Source: Mycolicibacterium holsaticum DSM 44478 = JCM 12374 (GTDB taxonomy: Bacteria; Actinomycetota; Actinomycetes; Mycobacteriales; Mycobacteriaceae). From it: a stretch of 64,000 nucleotides of DNA. Shown here one piece after another: positions 21,004 through 30,393 of the stretch (position 1 is the first letter of the stretch; each line of letters opens with the position of its first letter). The stretch spans positions 2,604,001 through 2,668,000 of the forward strand of contig NZ_CP080998.1 of assembly GCF_019645835.1 (NCBI RefSeq). Reading direction: 5' to 3'. The notes under the pieces were generated by a model. That model had not been told where the DNA came from, searched no databases, and saw only the letters and a list, made by a program, of their open reading frames with translations. A program made the position numbers and the translations under genes.

Positions 21004-22056
21004 TTACGGGCTGGGATGGATCGCCACCTCCTGGGCTTTCACCGCGAAGTAGATCCGGTCCCCCGGCACCAAACGCAGCTCCGCCGCGGACTCCGTGGTG
21101 ATGTCGGCGGCCAGCCCCGGCGCACCGTCGGGTTGGTCCTCGGCGCGCACCCGGATCGCCGGGCCGCGGCTGTCGAGTTCGGCGACGGTCACCTCGATGG
21201 TGTTGCGCGGGCTGCCGTGAGGTCGGTCGCGATACACCGCGACGGCGGCGGGGTAGAACAGCGCCACCGCGGGATCGCCCGCGGCCAGGTCGGCTTCCAG
21301 GGTGCCGTACCAGGATGTGCCCGTTTGCGCCGTCAGCGCGCCGTCGGCGCCCACCAGACCGTTGACCAGATTCACCCCGGCGAACCGGGCGCCGAACCTG
21401 CTGCGCGGCGTGGCCAATATCGCTGCGGCCGAGCCGGTTTCGGCGATTCGGCCGGACTCCAGCACCATCACCCGGTCGGCCAGCGTCAGCACGTCGAGGA
21501 TGTCGTGGGTGATCAGCACGGCCGAGCGCCCGTCGCGGCCCAGCACTTTGCGCAGCACCTTGCGCACGGCGGTCGCGGCGGCGACGTCCAGCCCGGCCAG
21601 CGGCTCGTCCAACAGCAGCACCTCGGGTTCGGCGGCCAGCGCGCGCGCCAGCGCCACCCGCTGCGCTTGCCCGCCCGAGAGTTGACGCGGCATCCGCTCG
21701 GCCAGGTCCGCGGCGTCGACCTCGCTCAGCCAGTGGGCGGGTCGCCGGCTGCGCGGCGCGAAGGCGACGTTGGCCGCGACGCTCAGGTGCGGAAACAGCA
21801 ACGGGTCCTGCATCAGCAGGCCGACCCGCCGGTCGTGGGTCGCGACGTGCACCCCGGCCCGGGTGTCGGTGAGCACCCGCTCCCCCACTCGCACCACACC
21901 GTCGTCGGGACGCACCAGCCCGGCCATCACATGCAGTGACGTCGACTTACCCGCGCCGTTCGGGCCGAGCACCGCCAGCACCTCGCCCGCCGCAACGTCG
22001 AATTCGACGTCCAGACCGCGGTTTTCGACGACGGCCCGCACGCTGATCCCGGTCAC
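21004..22056 (-). CDS. modC: molybdate ABC transporter ATP-binding protein
   Basis: A 350-residue ATPase energising molybdate import. Walker A GPNGAGKST (about 31-39), signature LSGGQAQR (about 125-132), Walker B VLLLDEP, switch His in ITHD, and a C-terminal regulatory domain of mop/TOBE type (about 270-350). It starts at GTG six bases after modB. The gene order modB-modC-apa matches M. tuberculosis. Molybdate serves the molybdopterin cofactor enzymes. Confidence 0.88.
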   Translation of the reverse strand: MTGISVRAVVENRGLDVEFDVAAGEVLAVLGPNGAGKSTSLHVMAGLVRPDDGVVRVGERVLTDTRAGVHVATHDRRVGLLMQDPLLFPHLSVAANVAFAPRSRRPAHWLSEVDAADLAERMPRQLSGGQAQRVALARALAAEPEVLLLDEPLAGLDVAAATAVRKVLRKVLGRDGRSAVLITHDILDVLTLADRVMVLESGRIAETGSAAAILATPRSRFGARFAGVNLVNGLVGADGALTAQTGTSWYGTLEADLAAGDPAVALFYPAAVAVYRDRPHGSPRNTIEVTVAELDSRGPAIRVRAEDQPDGAPGLAADITTESAAELRLVPGDRIYFAVKAQEVAIHPSP

Positions 22057-22062
22057 GGTGGA

Positions 22063-22857
22063 CTACCAGGCACTGGTACCCCGCAGCCGTCTGCTGCCCA
22101 GTCCGACCACCACGACAGCGGCCACGGCGACCAGCAGCAGTGACAGCGCCACCGCCGCGTCGGCGTCGCTCTCCCGCTGCAGATAGATCTCCAGCGGCAG
22201 CGTGCGCGTCACGCCCTGCCGCGAACCCGCGAAGGTCAAGGTGGCGCCGAACTCACCGAGCGCGCGCGCGAACGCCAGCACCGCCCCCGACACCAGGCCC
22301 GGCGCCAGCAGCGGCAACGACACCCGCCACCACACCGTGGTCGGCCCGGCGCCGAGCGTCGCAGCCACCACCTCGTACTCGGTGCCGAACGTGCGCGCGG
22401 TGCCCTCCAACGCCAGCACCAGAAACGGCAGCGACACGAACGTCTGGGCGAGCACGACGGCGGTCGTCGTGAACGCGATGTCGATACCGGCCGCATCGAG
22501 GTACCTGCCGAGCAGACCGAGCCTGCCGAACGCGTACAGCAGCGCGATACCCCCGACCACCGGCGGCAGCACCAGCGGTAACAGCACCAGCGGGCGCACG
22601 ATGCGGACCAGCGCGCTGTCGCTGCGGGCCAGCACCAGCGCCATCGGGACGCCGAACACCAGGCACAGGACGGTGCTGGCCGTTGCGGTTCTCAGGCTGA
22701 GCAGCAACGCCGTCACCGACGAGTCGCTGCTGATCAGCGACCCGAAATTCGCCCAGTCGACTTTGACCGCCACCGCGACCAACGGCACCGCGACGAACAG
22801 CGCGCCGACCGCGGCGGGCACGTAGAGCCACCGCGGCAGAGCCGCTGACGTGCTCAA
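22063..22857 (-). CDS. modB: molybdate ABC transporter permease
   Basis: A 264-residue inner-membrane permease with about six hydrophobic segments and the permease EAA-loop region ([23 protein letters not shown]) that docks on ModC. Its C-terminal [15 protein letters not shown] segment ([16 protein letters not shown]) is characteristic of ModB. The start codon is TTG with a weak ribosome-binding site. The substrate-binding gene modA, which should lie directly upstream, is absent. Confidence 0.9.
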   Translation of the reverse strand: MSTSAALPRWLYVPAAVGALFVAVPLVAVAVKVDWANFGSLISSDSSVTALLLSLRTATASTVLCLVFGVPMALVLARSDSALVRIVRPLVLLPLVLPPVVGGIALLYAFGRLGLLGRYLDAAGIDIAFTTTAVVLAQTFVSLPFLVLALEGTARTFGTEYEVVAATLGAGPTTVWWRVSLPLLAPGLVSGAVLAFARALGEFGATLTFAGSRQGVTRTLPLEIYLQRESDADAAVALSLLLVAVAAVVVVGLGSRRLRGTSAW

Positions 22858-22961
22858 ACCGGGGCCGCTTCGCGCGTCACAGCCAAACCTTAAGACACCT
22901 CATCCGCATTGATGCGGCACGCCGTGGCCAACCGTCCGCGCGCCTGTTTCGTCCTTTAGCT

Positions 22962-22973
22962 ACTGTCCAGTAA
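22962..22973. promoter_or_regulatory. 12-bp palindrome, operator candidate
   Basis: TACTGTCCAGTA, perfect 5-bp arms around TC, lies 51 bases before the SDR gene in the modB/SDR divergent region. A dimeric repressor could bind, but the regulator is unknown. Confidence 0.25.
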
Positions 22974-23024
22974 CATTGGCGGCGTTCGCTGGGATTCAGC
23001 GATATCACAGAGGAGGTCCTTGCG

Positions 23025-23696
23025 ATGGAGGTCCTGGTCACCGGGGGTGACACCGATCTGGGTCGCACGATCGCGGAAGGCTTCCGCGACGCCGGACATC
23101 GGGTCGTGATCGCCGGCGCGCGCCGCGCCGACCTGGAGGTTGCCGCCAAAGAACTCGATGTCGACGCGATCGTGGTCGACAACACCGATCCGGCCAGCCT
23201 GGAAGACTCCCGGGGACAGTTCCCCCACCACCTGGACACGATCGTCAACGTGCCCGCCCCGCGCTGGGACGTGGGCGATCCGCGCACCTACTCGCTGTCC
23301 GATCACGCCGCGGCGTGGCGGCACGCGCTCGACTCCACCGTCCTCTCGGCGGTGCTGACCGTGCAGGTCCTCGGCGACCATCTGCGCTCAGGCGGGTCCA
23401 TCGTCACGGTGATACCGGCGCATCCGGGTGACGGCAGCGCCGAGGCGGCCATCAAAGCCGCGGTGGCGGACTGGACGGCCGGACAGACGGGCTATTTCGG
23501 CACCCGTGGGATCACGGTGAACGCGATCGCCGCCGGCCGCAGCGCCGAACCGGGCTACGCCGGGCTGTCGCGCACCACGCCGACGGCGACCGAAGAGACC
23601 ACTCGGCTGGCGCTGTTCCTCACCACACCCGCGGCGCGCCACATCACCGGACAGACCCTGCACGTCAGCCAGGGTGCCGCGGTCGGAAGGGAATGA
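23025..23696 (+). CDS. short-chain dehydrogenase/reductase-fold protein without the catalytic tyrosine
   Basis: 223 residues with a Rossmann fold of the SDR type, counterpart of Rv1856c. The cofactor loop is VTGGDTDLG, an altered TGxxxGxG. The YxxxK active site is broken: the helix reads GSAEAAIKAA, keeping the Lys but with Glu at the Tyr position. The C-terminal GRGITVNAIAAGR-like segment is normal. It may bind NAD(P) without being a standard reductase. GAGGAGG lies before the ATG. Confidence 0.8.
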   Translation: MEVLVTGGDTDLGRTIAEGFRDAGHRVVIAGARRADLEVAAKELDVDAIVVDNTDPASLEDSRGQFPHHLDTIVNVPAPRWDVGDPRTYSLSDHAAAWRHALDSTVLSAVLTVQVLGDHLRSGGSIVTVIPAHPGDGSAEAAIKAAVADWTAGQTGYFGTRGITVNAIAAGRSAEPGYAGLSRTTPTATEETTRLALFLTTPAARHITGQTLHVSQGAAVGRE

Positions 23697-23725
23697 ATCG
23701 GCCGGTGCCACGGTAGGAATACTGC

Positions 23726-24655
23726 GTGACCATTCGACTCGCACTCCAGATCCCCAACTTTTCCTACGGCACCGGTATTGCGGAGATCTTCCCGACGGTG
23801 ATCGCCCAGGCGCAGGAAGCCGAGGCGGCCGGGTACGACTCGGTCTTCCTGATGGACCACTTCTACCAACTGCCCGGGCTGGGCACCCCGGACGCGCCGA
23901 TGCTCGAGGCCTACACCGCGCTGGGCGGGTTGGCCACGGCCACCGAGCGGGTTCAACTGGGCACGCTGGTCACCGGCAACACCTATCGCAACCCGACGCT
24001 GCTGGCCAAGATCATCAGCACGCTCGACGTGATCAGCCAGGGCCGTGCGGTGCTGGGCATCGGCACCGGCTGGTACGAGCTCGAACACGACAGCCTGGGC
24101 TATGAATTCGGCACCTTCACCGACCGGTTCAACAAGCTCGACGAGGCGCTGCAGATCATCCTGCCGATGCTGCGCGGCGAGCGGCCCACGGTTTCGGGCA
24201 AGTACTACCAGACCCAGGAGGCGATGGCCGAACCGCGGCTGCGCGACCACATCCCGCTGATGATCGGCGGCAGCGGCGAGAAGAAGACGATTCCCCTTGC
24301 CGTGCGGCACTTCGACCACCTCAACATCATCGCCGGGTTCGACGAGCTGCCCCGCAAGCTGCAGGTGATCAAGGAGCGATGCGCCGAGATCGACCGTGAC
24401 CCGGCCACACTGGAAACCAGCATGCTCGTCGTCGCGATCATCGACGAAAACGCCACGGCCGACGTGATTCCCGACGATTTCAAGCAGAAGGCCGTATACG
24501 GCAGTCCCGAGCAGATCGTCGAGCAGCTCAAGGACAAAGTTCTCGACGCCGGTGTCGACGGTGTGATCCTGAGCCCGGTGACAAGCCTCAACGGATATCA
24601 GCCGGGCGGCGTCACCGCGGTCGGCGAGCTTCTCAAGCCCCTTCTCGGCGGCTAA
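23726..24655 (+). CDS. LLM-class (F420-dependent type) oxidoreductase
   Basis: A 309-residue luciferase-like TIM-barrel enzyme, counterpart of Rv1855c. Typical segments are MTIRLALQIPNF, GYDSVFLMDHFYQLPG, TGNTYRNPTLLAKI, GIGTGWYELEH and PLMIGGSGEKKT, where the last binds cofactor phosphate. Mycobacterial members mostly use deazaflavin F420. The substrate is unknown. It starts at GTG 30 bases after the SDR gene and precedes ndh. Confidence 0.88.
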   Translation: MTIRLALQIPNFSYGTGIAEIFPTVIAQAQEAEAAGYDSVFLMDHFYQLPGLGTPDAPMLEAYTALGGLATATERVQLGTLVTGNTYRNPTLLAKIISTLDVISQGRAVLGIGTGWYELEHDSLGYEFGTFTDRFNKLDEALQIILPMLRGERPTVSGKYYQTQEAMAEPRLRDHIPLMIGGSGEKKTIPLAVRHFDHLNIIAGFDELPRKLQVIKERCAEIDRDPATLETSMLVVAIIDENATADVIPDDFKQKAVYGSPEQIVEQLKDKVLDAGVDGVILSPVTSLNGYQPGGVTAVGELLKPLLGG

Positions 24656-24669
24656 TGTTGAGCGCCTGA

Positions 24670-24685
24670 CGTGGGAAATGCCACA
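24670..24685. promoter_or_regulatory. CRP-like palindrome upstream of ndh
   Basis: CGTGG-GAAATG-CCACA, a GTGG-N6-CCAC dyad differing from the TGTGA-N6-TCACA type CRP site by the inner base of each half and one outer base. It lies 84 bases before ndh. A cAMP-CRP role is plausible for a respiratory gene. Confidence 0.35.
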
Positions 24686-24768
24686 CCGTACGGAATCGTC
24701 GATCTGAGGTTCAGACCGCTACCGTGGTGGGTAGAACTGCACGTGAAGCACCGTCGAGGAGCCCTGTT

Positions 24769-26142
24769 ATGAGCCATCCCGGAGCCACTGCATCTGATCG
24801 GCACAAAGTCGTCATCATCGGATCAGGGTTCGGCGGGTTGACCGCTGCCAAAAGGTTCAAGCGGGCCGATGTCGACGTCAAGCTGATCGCCAAGACCACC
24901 CATCACCTGTTCCAGCCGCTGCTGTACCAGGTCGCGACGGGCATCATCCCGTCGGGTGAGATCGCGCCGCCGACCCGGATGATCCTGCGCAAGCAGAAGA
25001 ACTGCCAGGTGCTGCTCGGCGACGTCACCCACATCGACCTCGCCAACCAGACCGTGAGGTCGGAGCTGCTCGGCCACACCTACGTCACGCCGTACGACTC
25101 CCTGATCGTCGCCGCAGGCGCCGGGCAGTCCTACTTCGGCAACGACCACTTCGCCGAATGGGCGCCGGGGATGAAGTCCATCGACGACGCCCTCGAGTTG
25201 CGGGCCCGCATCCTCAGCGCGTTCGAACAGGCCGAACGGTCCAGCGATCCCGCCCGCCGTGAGAAGCTGCTGACCTTCACCGTGGTCGGCGCGGGACCAA
25301 CCGGCGTCGAAATGGCAGGGCAGATCGCCGAATTGGCCGATCACACGCTCAAAGGTGCGTTCCGCCATATTGATTCGACCACTGCGCGGGTGATTCTGCT
25401 CGACGCTGCGCCTGCGGTGCTGCCCCCGATGGGCGAGAAGCTGGGCAACAAGGCCAAGGCCCGGTTGGAGAAAATGGGCGTCGACATCCAACTTTCCGCG
25501 ATGGTCACCGACGTCGACCGCAACGGCATCACCGTCAAGGACGCCGACGGCACCATCCGGCGCATCGAATCGGCGACCAAGGTGTGGTCGGCCGGTGTGT
25601 CGGCCAGCCCGCTGGGCCGCGACCTCGCCGAACAGTCCGGCGTGGAGATCGACCGGGCCGGACGCGTGGTGGTGTTGCCCGACCTGTCCATTCCCGGACA
25701 TCCGAACGTGTTCGTGGTCGGTGACATGGCGTACGTCGAAGGCGTGCCGGGTCAGGCGCAGGGGGCCATTCAGGGCGGCAGGTACGCCGCGGAAGCGATC
25801 AAGGCCGAACTCAAGGGCGCCGACTCGGCGCAGCGTGAGCCGTTCCAGTACTTCGACAAGGGCTCGATGGCCACGGTGTCGCGGTTCTCCGCGGTCGCCA
25901 AGATCGGCCCGCTGGAGTTCGGCGGGTTCATCGCCTGGCTGGCCTGGCTGGTGCTGCACCTGATCTATCTGGTCGGCTTCCGCCGCAAGCTCACCACGCT
26001 GGTGTCCTGGACCGTGACGTTCCTGTCGACCCAGCGCGGCAACCTCACCATCACCGAGCAGCAGGCCTATGCCCGCACCCGGATCGAGGAACTCGAGGAG
26101 ATCGCGGCGTCGGTGCAGGACAACCAGAAAGCCGCGGTCTAG
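24769..26142 (+). CDS. ndh: type II NADH:quinone oxidoreductase
   Basis: 457 residues, the non-proton-pumping NADH dehydrogenase that passes electrons from NADH to menaquinone (Rv1854c). FAD site VVIIGSGFGGLTAAKRF near residue 14, NADH site TVVGAGPTGVEMAGQ near residue 175, VFVVGDMAYVEG near residue 313, and a hydrophobic membrane-anchoring C-terminal segment (about 385-410). The ATG at 24769 has GAGGAG eight bases upstream; the frame is open back to a GTG at 24724. This is a known site of isoniazid co-resistance mutations in mycobacteria. Confidence 0.97.
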   Translation: MSHPGATASDRHKVVIIGSGFGGLTAAKRFKRADVDVKLIAKTTHHLFQPLLYQVATGIIPSGEIAPPTRMILRKQKNCQVLLGDVTHIDLANQTVRSELLGHTYVTPYDSLIVAAGAGQSYFGNDHFAEWAPGMKSIDDALELRARILSAFEQAERSSDPARREKLLTFTVVGAGPTGVEMAGQIAELADHTLKGAFRHIDSTTARVILLDAAPAVLPPMGEKLGNKAKARLEKMGVDIQLSAMVTDVDRNGITVKDADGTIRRIESATKVWSAGVSASPLGRDLAEQSGVEIDRAGRVVVLPDLSIPGHPNVFVVGDMAYVEGVPGQAQGAIQGGRYAAEAIKAELKGADSAQREPFQYFDKGSMATVSRFSAVAKIGPLEFGGFIAWLAWLVLHLIYLVGFRRKLTTLVSWTVTFLSTQRGNLTITEQQAYARTRIEELEEIAASVQDNQKAAV

Positions 26143-26220
26143 CGCACCGCTCAATGGCGTTGTGCCGGCGCGGTACTCGCGCGCGTGAATTCGCGCGAAC
26201 TCGGCCTGGGCCGGCGACAG

Positions 26221-26258
26221 GTTAATTTGTTCGTCACATATAGACATTTGGCAGAAAC
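26221..26258 (+). promoter_or_regulatory. urtA promoter region with GlnR-like half-sites
   Basis: TATAGA at 26239-26244 is a good -10 hexamer. Around it lie GTTAA (26221), GTCAC (26233), GACAT (26243) and GAAAC (26254), spaced 10-12 bases apart like the GTnAC/GAAAC half-sites of GlnR. Only two of the four fit well. Nitrogen control would make sense for urea uptake. Confidence 0.35.
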
Positions 26259-26326
26259 ACAGCCGCTCTAACGTCCCGAATCGACAACCGCACGGTGTCT
26301 GCGGGAGATAAAGGGAAAGGCTGTTC

Positions 26327-27577
26327 ATGCGACTTCTACGACGCTCAGCGCTGGTGGCCGGAAGCATCGCCGCCGCGACGGGCCTGGTACTGACCGGCTG
26401 CGGAAGCAAGGCAGGTGAATCCGGATCGGCCGGCGCCGAGTCGTGCGTCGACACCTCGGGGCCCAGTGTCAAAGTAGGAGCGCTGAACTCGCTTTCGGGC
26501 ACCATGGCCATTTCCGAGGTGACCGTGCGCAACGCCATCGATCTGGCCGTCGAGGAGATCAACGCCGCCGGCGGGGTGATGGGTAAGCAGATCGAACTCG
26601 TAGGTGAGGACGGCGCATCCGAACCGACCGTGTTCGCCGAGAAAGCCGAGAAGCTGATCAGCAGCGACTGTGTGGCCGCGGTCTTCGGCGGCTGGACGTC
26701 GTCGTCGCGCAAGGCCATGCTGCCGGTCTTCGAGAGCGCGAACTCGCTGCTGTACTACCCGGTGCAGTACGAGGGGCTGGAGTCGTCGAAGAACATCTTC
26801 TACACCGGCGCCACCACCAACCAGCAGATCGTCCCGGCGCTCGACTACCTCAAGGAGAAGGGCGTCACGTCGCTGTACCTGGTCGGCAGCGACTACGTGT
26901 TCCCGCAGACCGCCAACCGCATCATCAAGGCCTATGCCGAGGCCAACGGCATCGAGATCAAGGGCGAGGACTACACGCCGCTGGGCTCGACGGACTTCTC
27001 CACCATCGTCAACAAGGTCCGCAGCGCCGACGCCGACGCGGTGTTCAACACCCTCAACGGTGACTCCAACGTGGCGTTCTTCCGGGAGTACCGCAACGTC
27101 GGCCTGACGCCGCAGGAGATGCCCGTGGTGTCCGTCTCGATCGCCGAGGAGGAGATCGGCGGAATCGGGGTGCAGAACATCACCGGTCAGCTGACCGCCT
27201 GGGACTACTACCAGACCATCGACAATCCGGTCAACAACGCATTCGTCAAGGCGTACAAGGACAAATACGGCGCCGACAAGCCCACGTCGGATCCGATGGA
27301 GGCCGCCTACGTCTCGGTTTACCTGTGGAAGAACACCGCCGAAAAGGCGAAGTCGTTCGACGTCAAGGCTATTCAGGACAATGCGGGCGGCGTGACGTTC
27401 GACGCGCCGGAGGGCCCGGTCACGATCGACGGGGAGAACCACCACATCACCAAGACCGCCCGCATCGGGGAGATCCGGCCCGACGGGCTGATCTACACAA
27501 TCTGGCAATCCCCCGGCCCGATCGAGCCGGACCCGTATCTGAAGAGCTATCCGTGGGCGGCCGGCCTGTCCAGCTGA
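26327..27577 (+). CDS. urtA: urea ABC transporter substrate-binding lipoprotein
   Basis: 416 residues. A lipoprotein signal with lipobox LTGC places Cys at residue 25. Then comes a type I periplasmic-binding fold: [32 protein letters not shown], a serine-rich hinge at [13 protein letters not shown] and [12 protein letters not shown], characteristic of urea/short amide binders. It captures urea outside the membrane for UrtBC. First gene of a five-gene operon. AAAGGGAAAGG precedes the ATG. Confidence 0.93.
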   Translation: MRLLRRSALVAGSIAAATGLVLTGCGSKAGESGSAGAESCVDTSGPSVKVGALNSLSGTMAISEVTVRNAIDLAVEEINAAGGVMGKQIELVGEDGASEPTVFAEKAEKLISSDCVAAVFGGWTSSSRKAMLPVFESANSLLYYPVQYEGLESSKNIFYTGATTNQQIVPALDYLKEKGVTSLYLVGSDYVFPQTANRIIKAYAEANGIEIKGEDYTPLGSTDFSTIVNKVRSADADAVFNTLNGDSNVAFFREYRNVGLTPQEMPVVSVSIAEEEIGGIGVQNITGQLTAWDYYQTIDNPVNNAFVKAYKDKYGADKPTSDPMEAAYVSVYLWKNTAEKAKSFDVKAIQDNAGGVTFDAPEGPVTIDGENHHITKTARIGEIRPDGLIYTIWQSPGPIEPDPYLKSYPWAAGLSS

Positions 27578-27584
27578 GCCGGGC

Positions 27585-28469
27585 ATGGATGTCCTGATCG
27601 GGCAGTTGGCAACGGGATTGAGCCTCGGCTCGATCCTGTTGCTGGCCGCTTTGGGACTGTCGCTGACGTTCGGGCAGATGGGCGTCATCAACATGGCGCA
27701 CGGCGAATTCATCATGGCCGGCTGCTACACCGCCTACGTGGTGCAGACGATCGTCACCAATGCCGGTGCATCGCTGTTGATCTCGCTGGTGACCGGGTTT
27801 GTCATCGGGGGGGCGCTCGGCGCGCTGCTGGAGGCCACGCTGATCCGGCGGATGTATCACCGCCCGCTGGACACGCTGCTGGTGACGTTCGGTGTCGGGC
27901 TGGTGCTGCAACAGGTGGCGCGCGACATCTTCGGCGCGCCCGCCGTCAACGTGATCGCCCCGGCGTGGCTGTCGGGCGGGGTGGAGATCTTCGGCGCGGT
28001 GGTGCCCAGAACGCGGATCTTCATCCTGGTGCTTGCCGTCGTCTGTGTCACCGCGCTGGCCACCGTGTTGAAGTTCAGCCCGATGGGACGGCGCATCCGG
28101 GCGGTGGTGGCGAACCGCGACCTCGCAGAGACCAGCGGGATCTCGTCGCGCAGGACCGACGTCACCACGTTTTTCGTCGGCTCGGGTTTGGCGGCCGTGG
28201 CCGGGGTGGCGTTGACGCTGATCGGTTCGACCAGCCCCACCATCGGGCAGAGCTACCTGATCGACGCGTTCCTGGTGGTCGTGGTCGGCGGGCTCGGCCA
28301 GCTCAAGGGCACGGTGATCGCGGCGTTCGCGCTGGGCTTTGCCAACTCGTTCATCGAGTACAACACCACCGCGTCGTTGGCCAAGGTCATCTTGTTCGTG
28401 ATCATCGTCATCTTCCTGCAGGTCCGCCCGCAGGGCCTGTTCACCGTCCGGACAAGGAGCCTCGCGTGA
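27585..28469 (+). CDS. urtB: urea ABC transporter permease
   Basis: A 294-residue branched-chain-amino-acid-type permease with about eight membrane spans. GLSLTFGQMGVINMAHGEFIMAG near residue 24 is the typical LivH/UrtB signature, and GLGQLKGTVIAAFALG near residue 236 is the ATPase-contact side. It starts seven bases after urtA and overlaps urtC by GTGA. Confidence 0.92.
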   Translation: MDVLIGQLATGLSLGSILLLAALGLSLTFGQMGVINMAHGEFIMAGCYTAYVVQTIVTNAGASLLISLVTGFVIGGALGALLEATLIRRMYHRPLDTLLVTFGVGLVLQQVARDIFGAPAVNVIAPAWLSGGVEIFGAVVPRTRIFILVLAVVCVTALATVLKFSPMGRRIRAVVANRDLAETSGISSRRTDVTTFFVGSGLAAVAGVALTLIGSTSPTIGQSYLIDAFLVVVVGGLGQLKGTVIAAFALGFANSFIEYNTTASLAKVILFVIIVIFLQVRPQGLFTVRTRSLA

Positions 28470-29590
28470 AAACCCTGCTGGGCCGCTGGCAGACCTGGGC
28501 CGGTTTCGGCGTCGCGGCCGTGCTGCTGTTCGCGGTCGCACCCGCGCTGCTGTCGGATTTCCGGCTCAGCCTGCTGGCCAAGTTCCTGTGCTTTGCGATC
28601 GTGGCCGTCGGCATCGGGCTGGCCTGGGGCCGTGGCGGCATGCTGGTGTTGGGCCAGGGCGTGTTCTTCGGCCTCGGCGGCTACCTGATGGGTATGCACC
28701 TCAAGATCGCCGATGCGCAATTGCGTGGCGACGACGTGCCGGATTTCATGCAGATCGCCGGGGTGCGTGAACTGCCCGGGTACTGGGCGCCGTTCGCCTC
28801 CCCCGTCTTCACGCTCGCCGCGATCGTGCTGGCGCCCACCGCGATCGCCGCGGCGCTGGGCCTCGGCGTGTTCAAACGCCGGGTCAAGGGCGCCTACTTC
28901 GCGATCCTGTCGCAGGCGTTGGCGGCGGCCATGGCGATCCTGCTCGTCGGGCAGACCAGCCTGGGCGGCAGCAACGGGCTCAACAGGTTTCGTACCTTCT
29001 TCGGTTTCGCGCTGAACGACCCGGTGAACCGGCGGATGCTGTACTTCATCGCCGCCGCCGTGCTGCTGATCGTCGTCGCCGCGGCGCGCCAGCTCATGGT
29101 GAGCCGCTACGGCGAGCTGCTGGTGGCCGTGCGCGACGGTGAGGAGCGGGTGCGCTTCCTGGGCTACGACCCGGCCAACATCAAGGTCGTCGCATACACC
29201 GTCGCGGCGCTGTTCGCCAGCATCGCCGGCGCACTGTTCGCGCCGATCGTCGGCTTCATCGCCCCCTCACAGGTCGGCATCCTGCCCTCGATCGCGTTCC
29301 TCATCGGCGTGGCGATCGGCGGGCGCACCACGCTGCTGGGCCCGGTACTCGGTGCCATCGGCGTCGCGTGGGCGCAAACCGTGTTCTCCGAACGCTTCCC
29401 GTCGGAGTGGATATACGCCCAGGGCCTGTTGTTCATCGTGGTGGTCGGGTTTCTGCCCGCCGGTCTGGCCGGCCTGGGCACGGTGTTCACGCGTCGGCGG
29501 TCACGCCGGACCCAACCGCCGCCGGGACCCCAACCGGTGGCCCAACCCGATCCAGAACCCGACAGCCAGAAGGTGGGCGCATCGACATGA
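28466..29590 (+). CDS. urtC: urea ABC transporter permease
   Basis: A 374-residue LivM-type permease with nine to ten hydrophobic segments, GRGGMLVLGQGVFFGLGGY near residue 54 and GGRTTLLGPVLGAIG near residue 285. A Pro-rich cytosolic tail ends it. The GTG at 28466 overlaps the urtB stop, and the end overlaps urtD by ATGA, so translation is coupled through the operon. Confidence 0.92.
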   Translation: MKTLLGRWQTWAGFGVAAVLLFAVAPALLSDFRLSLLAKFLCFAIVAVGIGLAWGRGGMLVLGQGVFFGLGGYLMGMHLKIADAQLRGDDVPDFMQIAGVRELPGYWAPFASPVFTLAAIVLAPTAIAAALGLGVFKRRVKGAYFAILSQALAAAMAILLVGQTSLGGSNGLNRFRTFFGFALNDPVNRRMLYFIAAAVLLIVVAAARQLMVSRYGELLVAVRDGEERVRFLGYDPANIKVVAYTVAALFASIAGALFAPIVGFIAPSQVGILPSIAFLIGVAIGGRTTLLGPVLGAIGVAWAQTVFSERFPSEWIYAQGLLFIVVVGFLPAGLAGLGTVFTRRRSRRTQPPPGPQPVAQPDPEPDSQKVGAST

Positions 29591-30393
29591 GGACCCAAAC
29601 CCGACCGGTCGCGGGCGGCAACGCAGGCATGGGCACCGAGTATCTCGAGATCCGGGGCCTCACCGTCGATTTCGACGGGTTCACGGCGGTCAGCGACGTC
29701 GACCTCACCCTGTTCCAGGGTGACCTGCGCTTTCTCATCGGGCCGAACGGGGCGGGCAAGACCACCGTCATCGACGCCGTCACCGGGTTGGTCAGCGCCA
29801 CCGGATCGGTCAACAAGTCCGGCGTCGAGTTGCTCGGTAAGAAGGTGCACCAGATCGCCCGGCTGGGAGTGGGCCGCACGTTTCAGACCGCCAGCGTGTT
29901 CGAGCAGCTCACCGTGTTGCAGAACCTGGACATCGCGGCGGGCGCGGGCCGCTCGGCGTGGACGCTGCTGCGCCGCCGCAAGGGGGTGCTGCCCGCCATC
30001 GAGGAGGCGCTCGAGACGATCGGGCTGACCGGTCATGCCGACCGGCCCGCCGGGGTGCTGGCCCACGGCCAGAAGCAGTGGCTGGAGATCGGCATGCTGC
30101 TCGTGCAGAACGCCGACGTGCTGTTGCTCGACGAGCCCGTCGCGGGCATGAGCCATGAGGAACGCGAGGAAACCGGGAACCTGTTGCGGCGCATCGGAGC
30201 CCAGCGCACCGTCGTCGTCGTCGAACACGACATGGACTTCATGCGGGCCTTCGCCACGTCGGTGACCGTGCTGGCCCGCGGCCAGGTGATCGCCGACGGG
30301 ACGGTCGCCGACGTTCAGGCCAACCCGAAGGTGCAGGAGGTGTACCTGGGCACCGCCGCCGCGGGGGCACCACTCGTCGAGGAGAACCGCTGA
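29587..30393 (+). CDS. urtD: urea ABC transporter ATP-binding protein
   Basis: 268 residues. Walker A GPNGAGKTT near residue 52, Q-loop in GRTFQTASVFEQLTV, Walker B VLLLDEPVAGM and the H-loop VVEHDMDFM. The signature region reads LAHGQKQWLEIGM, the usual UrtD form of the LSGGQ motif. It pairs with UrtE to power UrtBC. The first 15 or so residues are probably disordered; an ATG at residue 15 is an alternative start. Confidence 0.92.
   Translation: MRTQTRPVAGGNAGMGTEYLEIRGLTVDFDGFTAVSDVDLTLFQGDLRFLIGPNGAGKTTVIDAVTGLVSATGSVNKSGVELLGKKVHQIARLGVGRTFQTASVFEQLTVLQNLDIAAGAGRSAWTLLRRRKGVLPAIEEALETIGLTGHADRPAGVLAHGQKQWLEIGMLLVQNADVLLLDEPVAGMSHEEREETGNLLRRIGAQRTVVVVEHDMDFMRAFATSVTVLARGQVIADGTVADVQANPKVQEVYLGTAAAGAPLVEENR

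Noticed and set aside
20847..21101. Small plus-strand ORF between apa and modC
   Set aside because: It runs into modC antisense, lacks a ribosome-binding site and a recognisable domain.
26160..26215. Alternating CG-rich palindrome after ndh as a terminator
   Set aside because: Only a six-base GC stem around TGAATT and no T-run; too weak to call.
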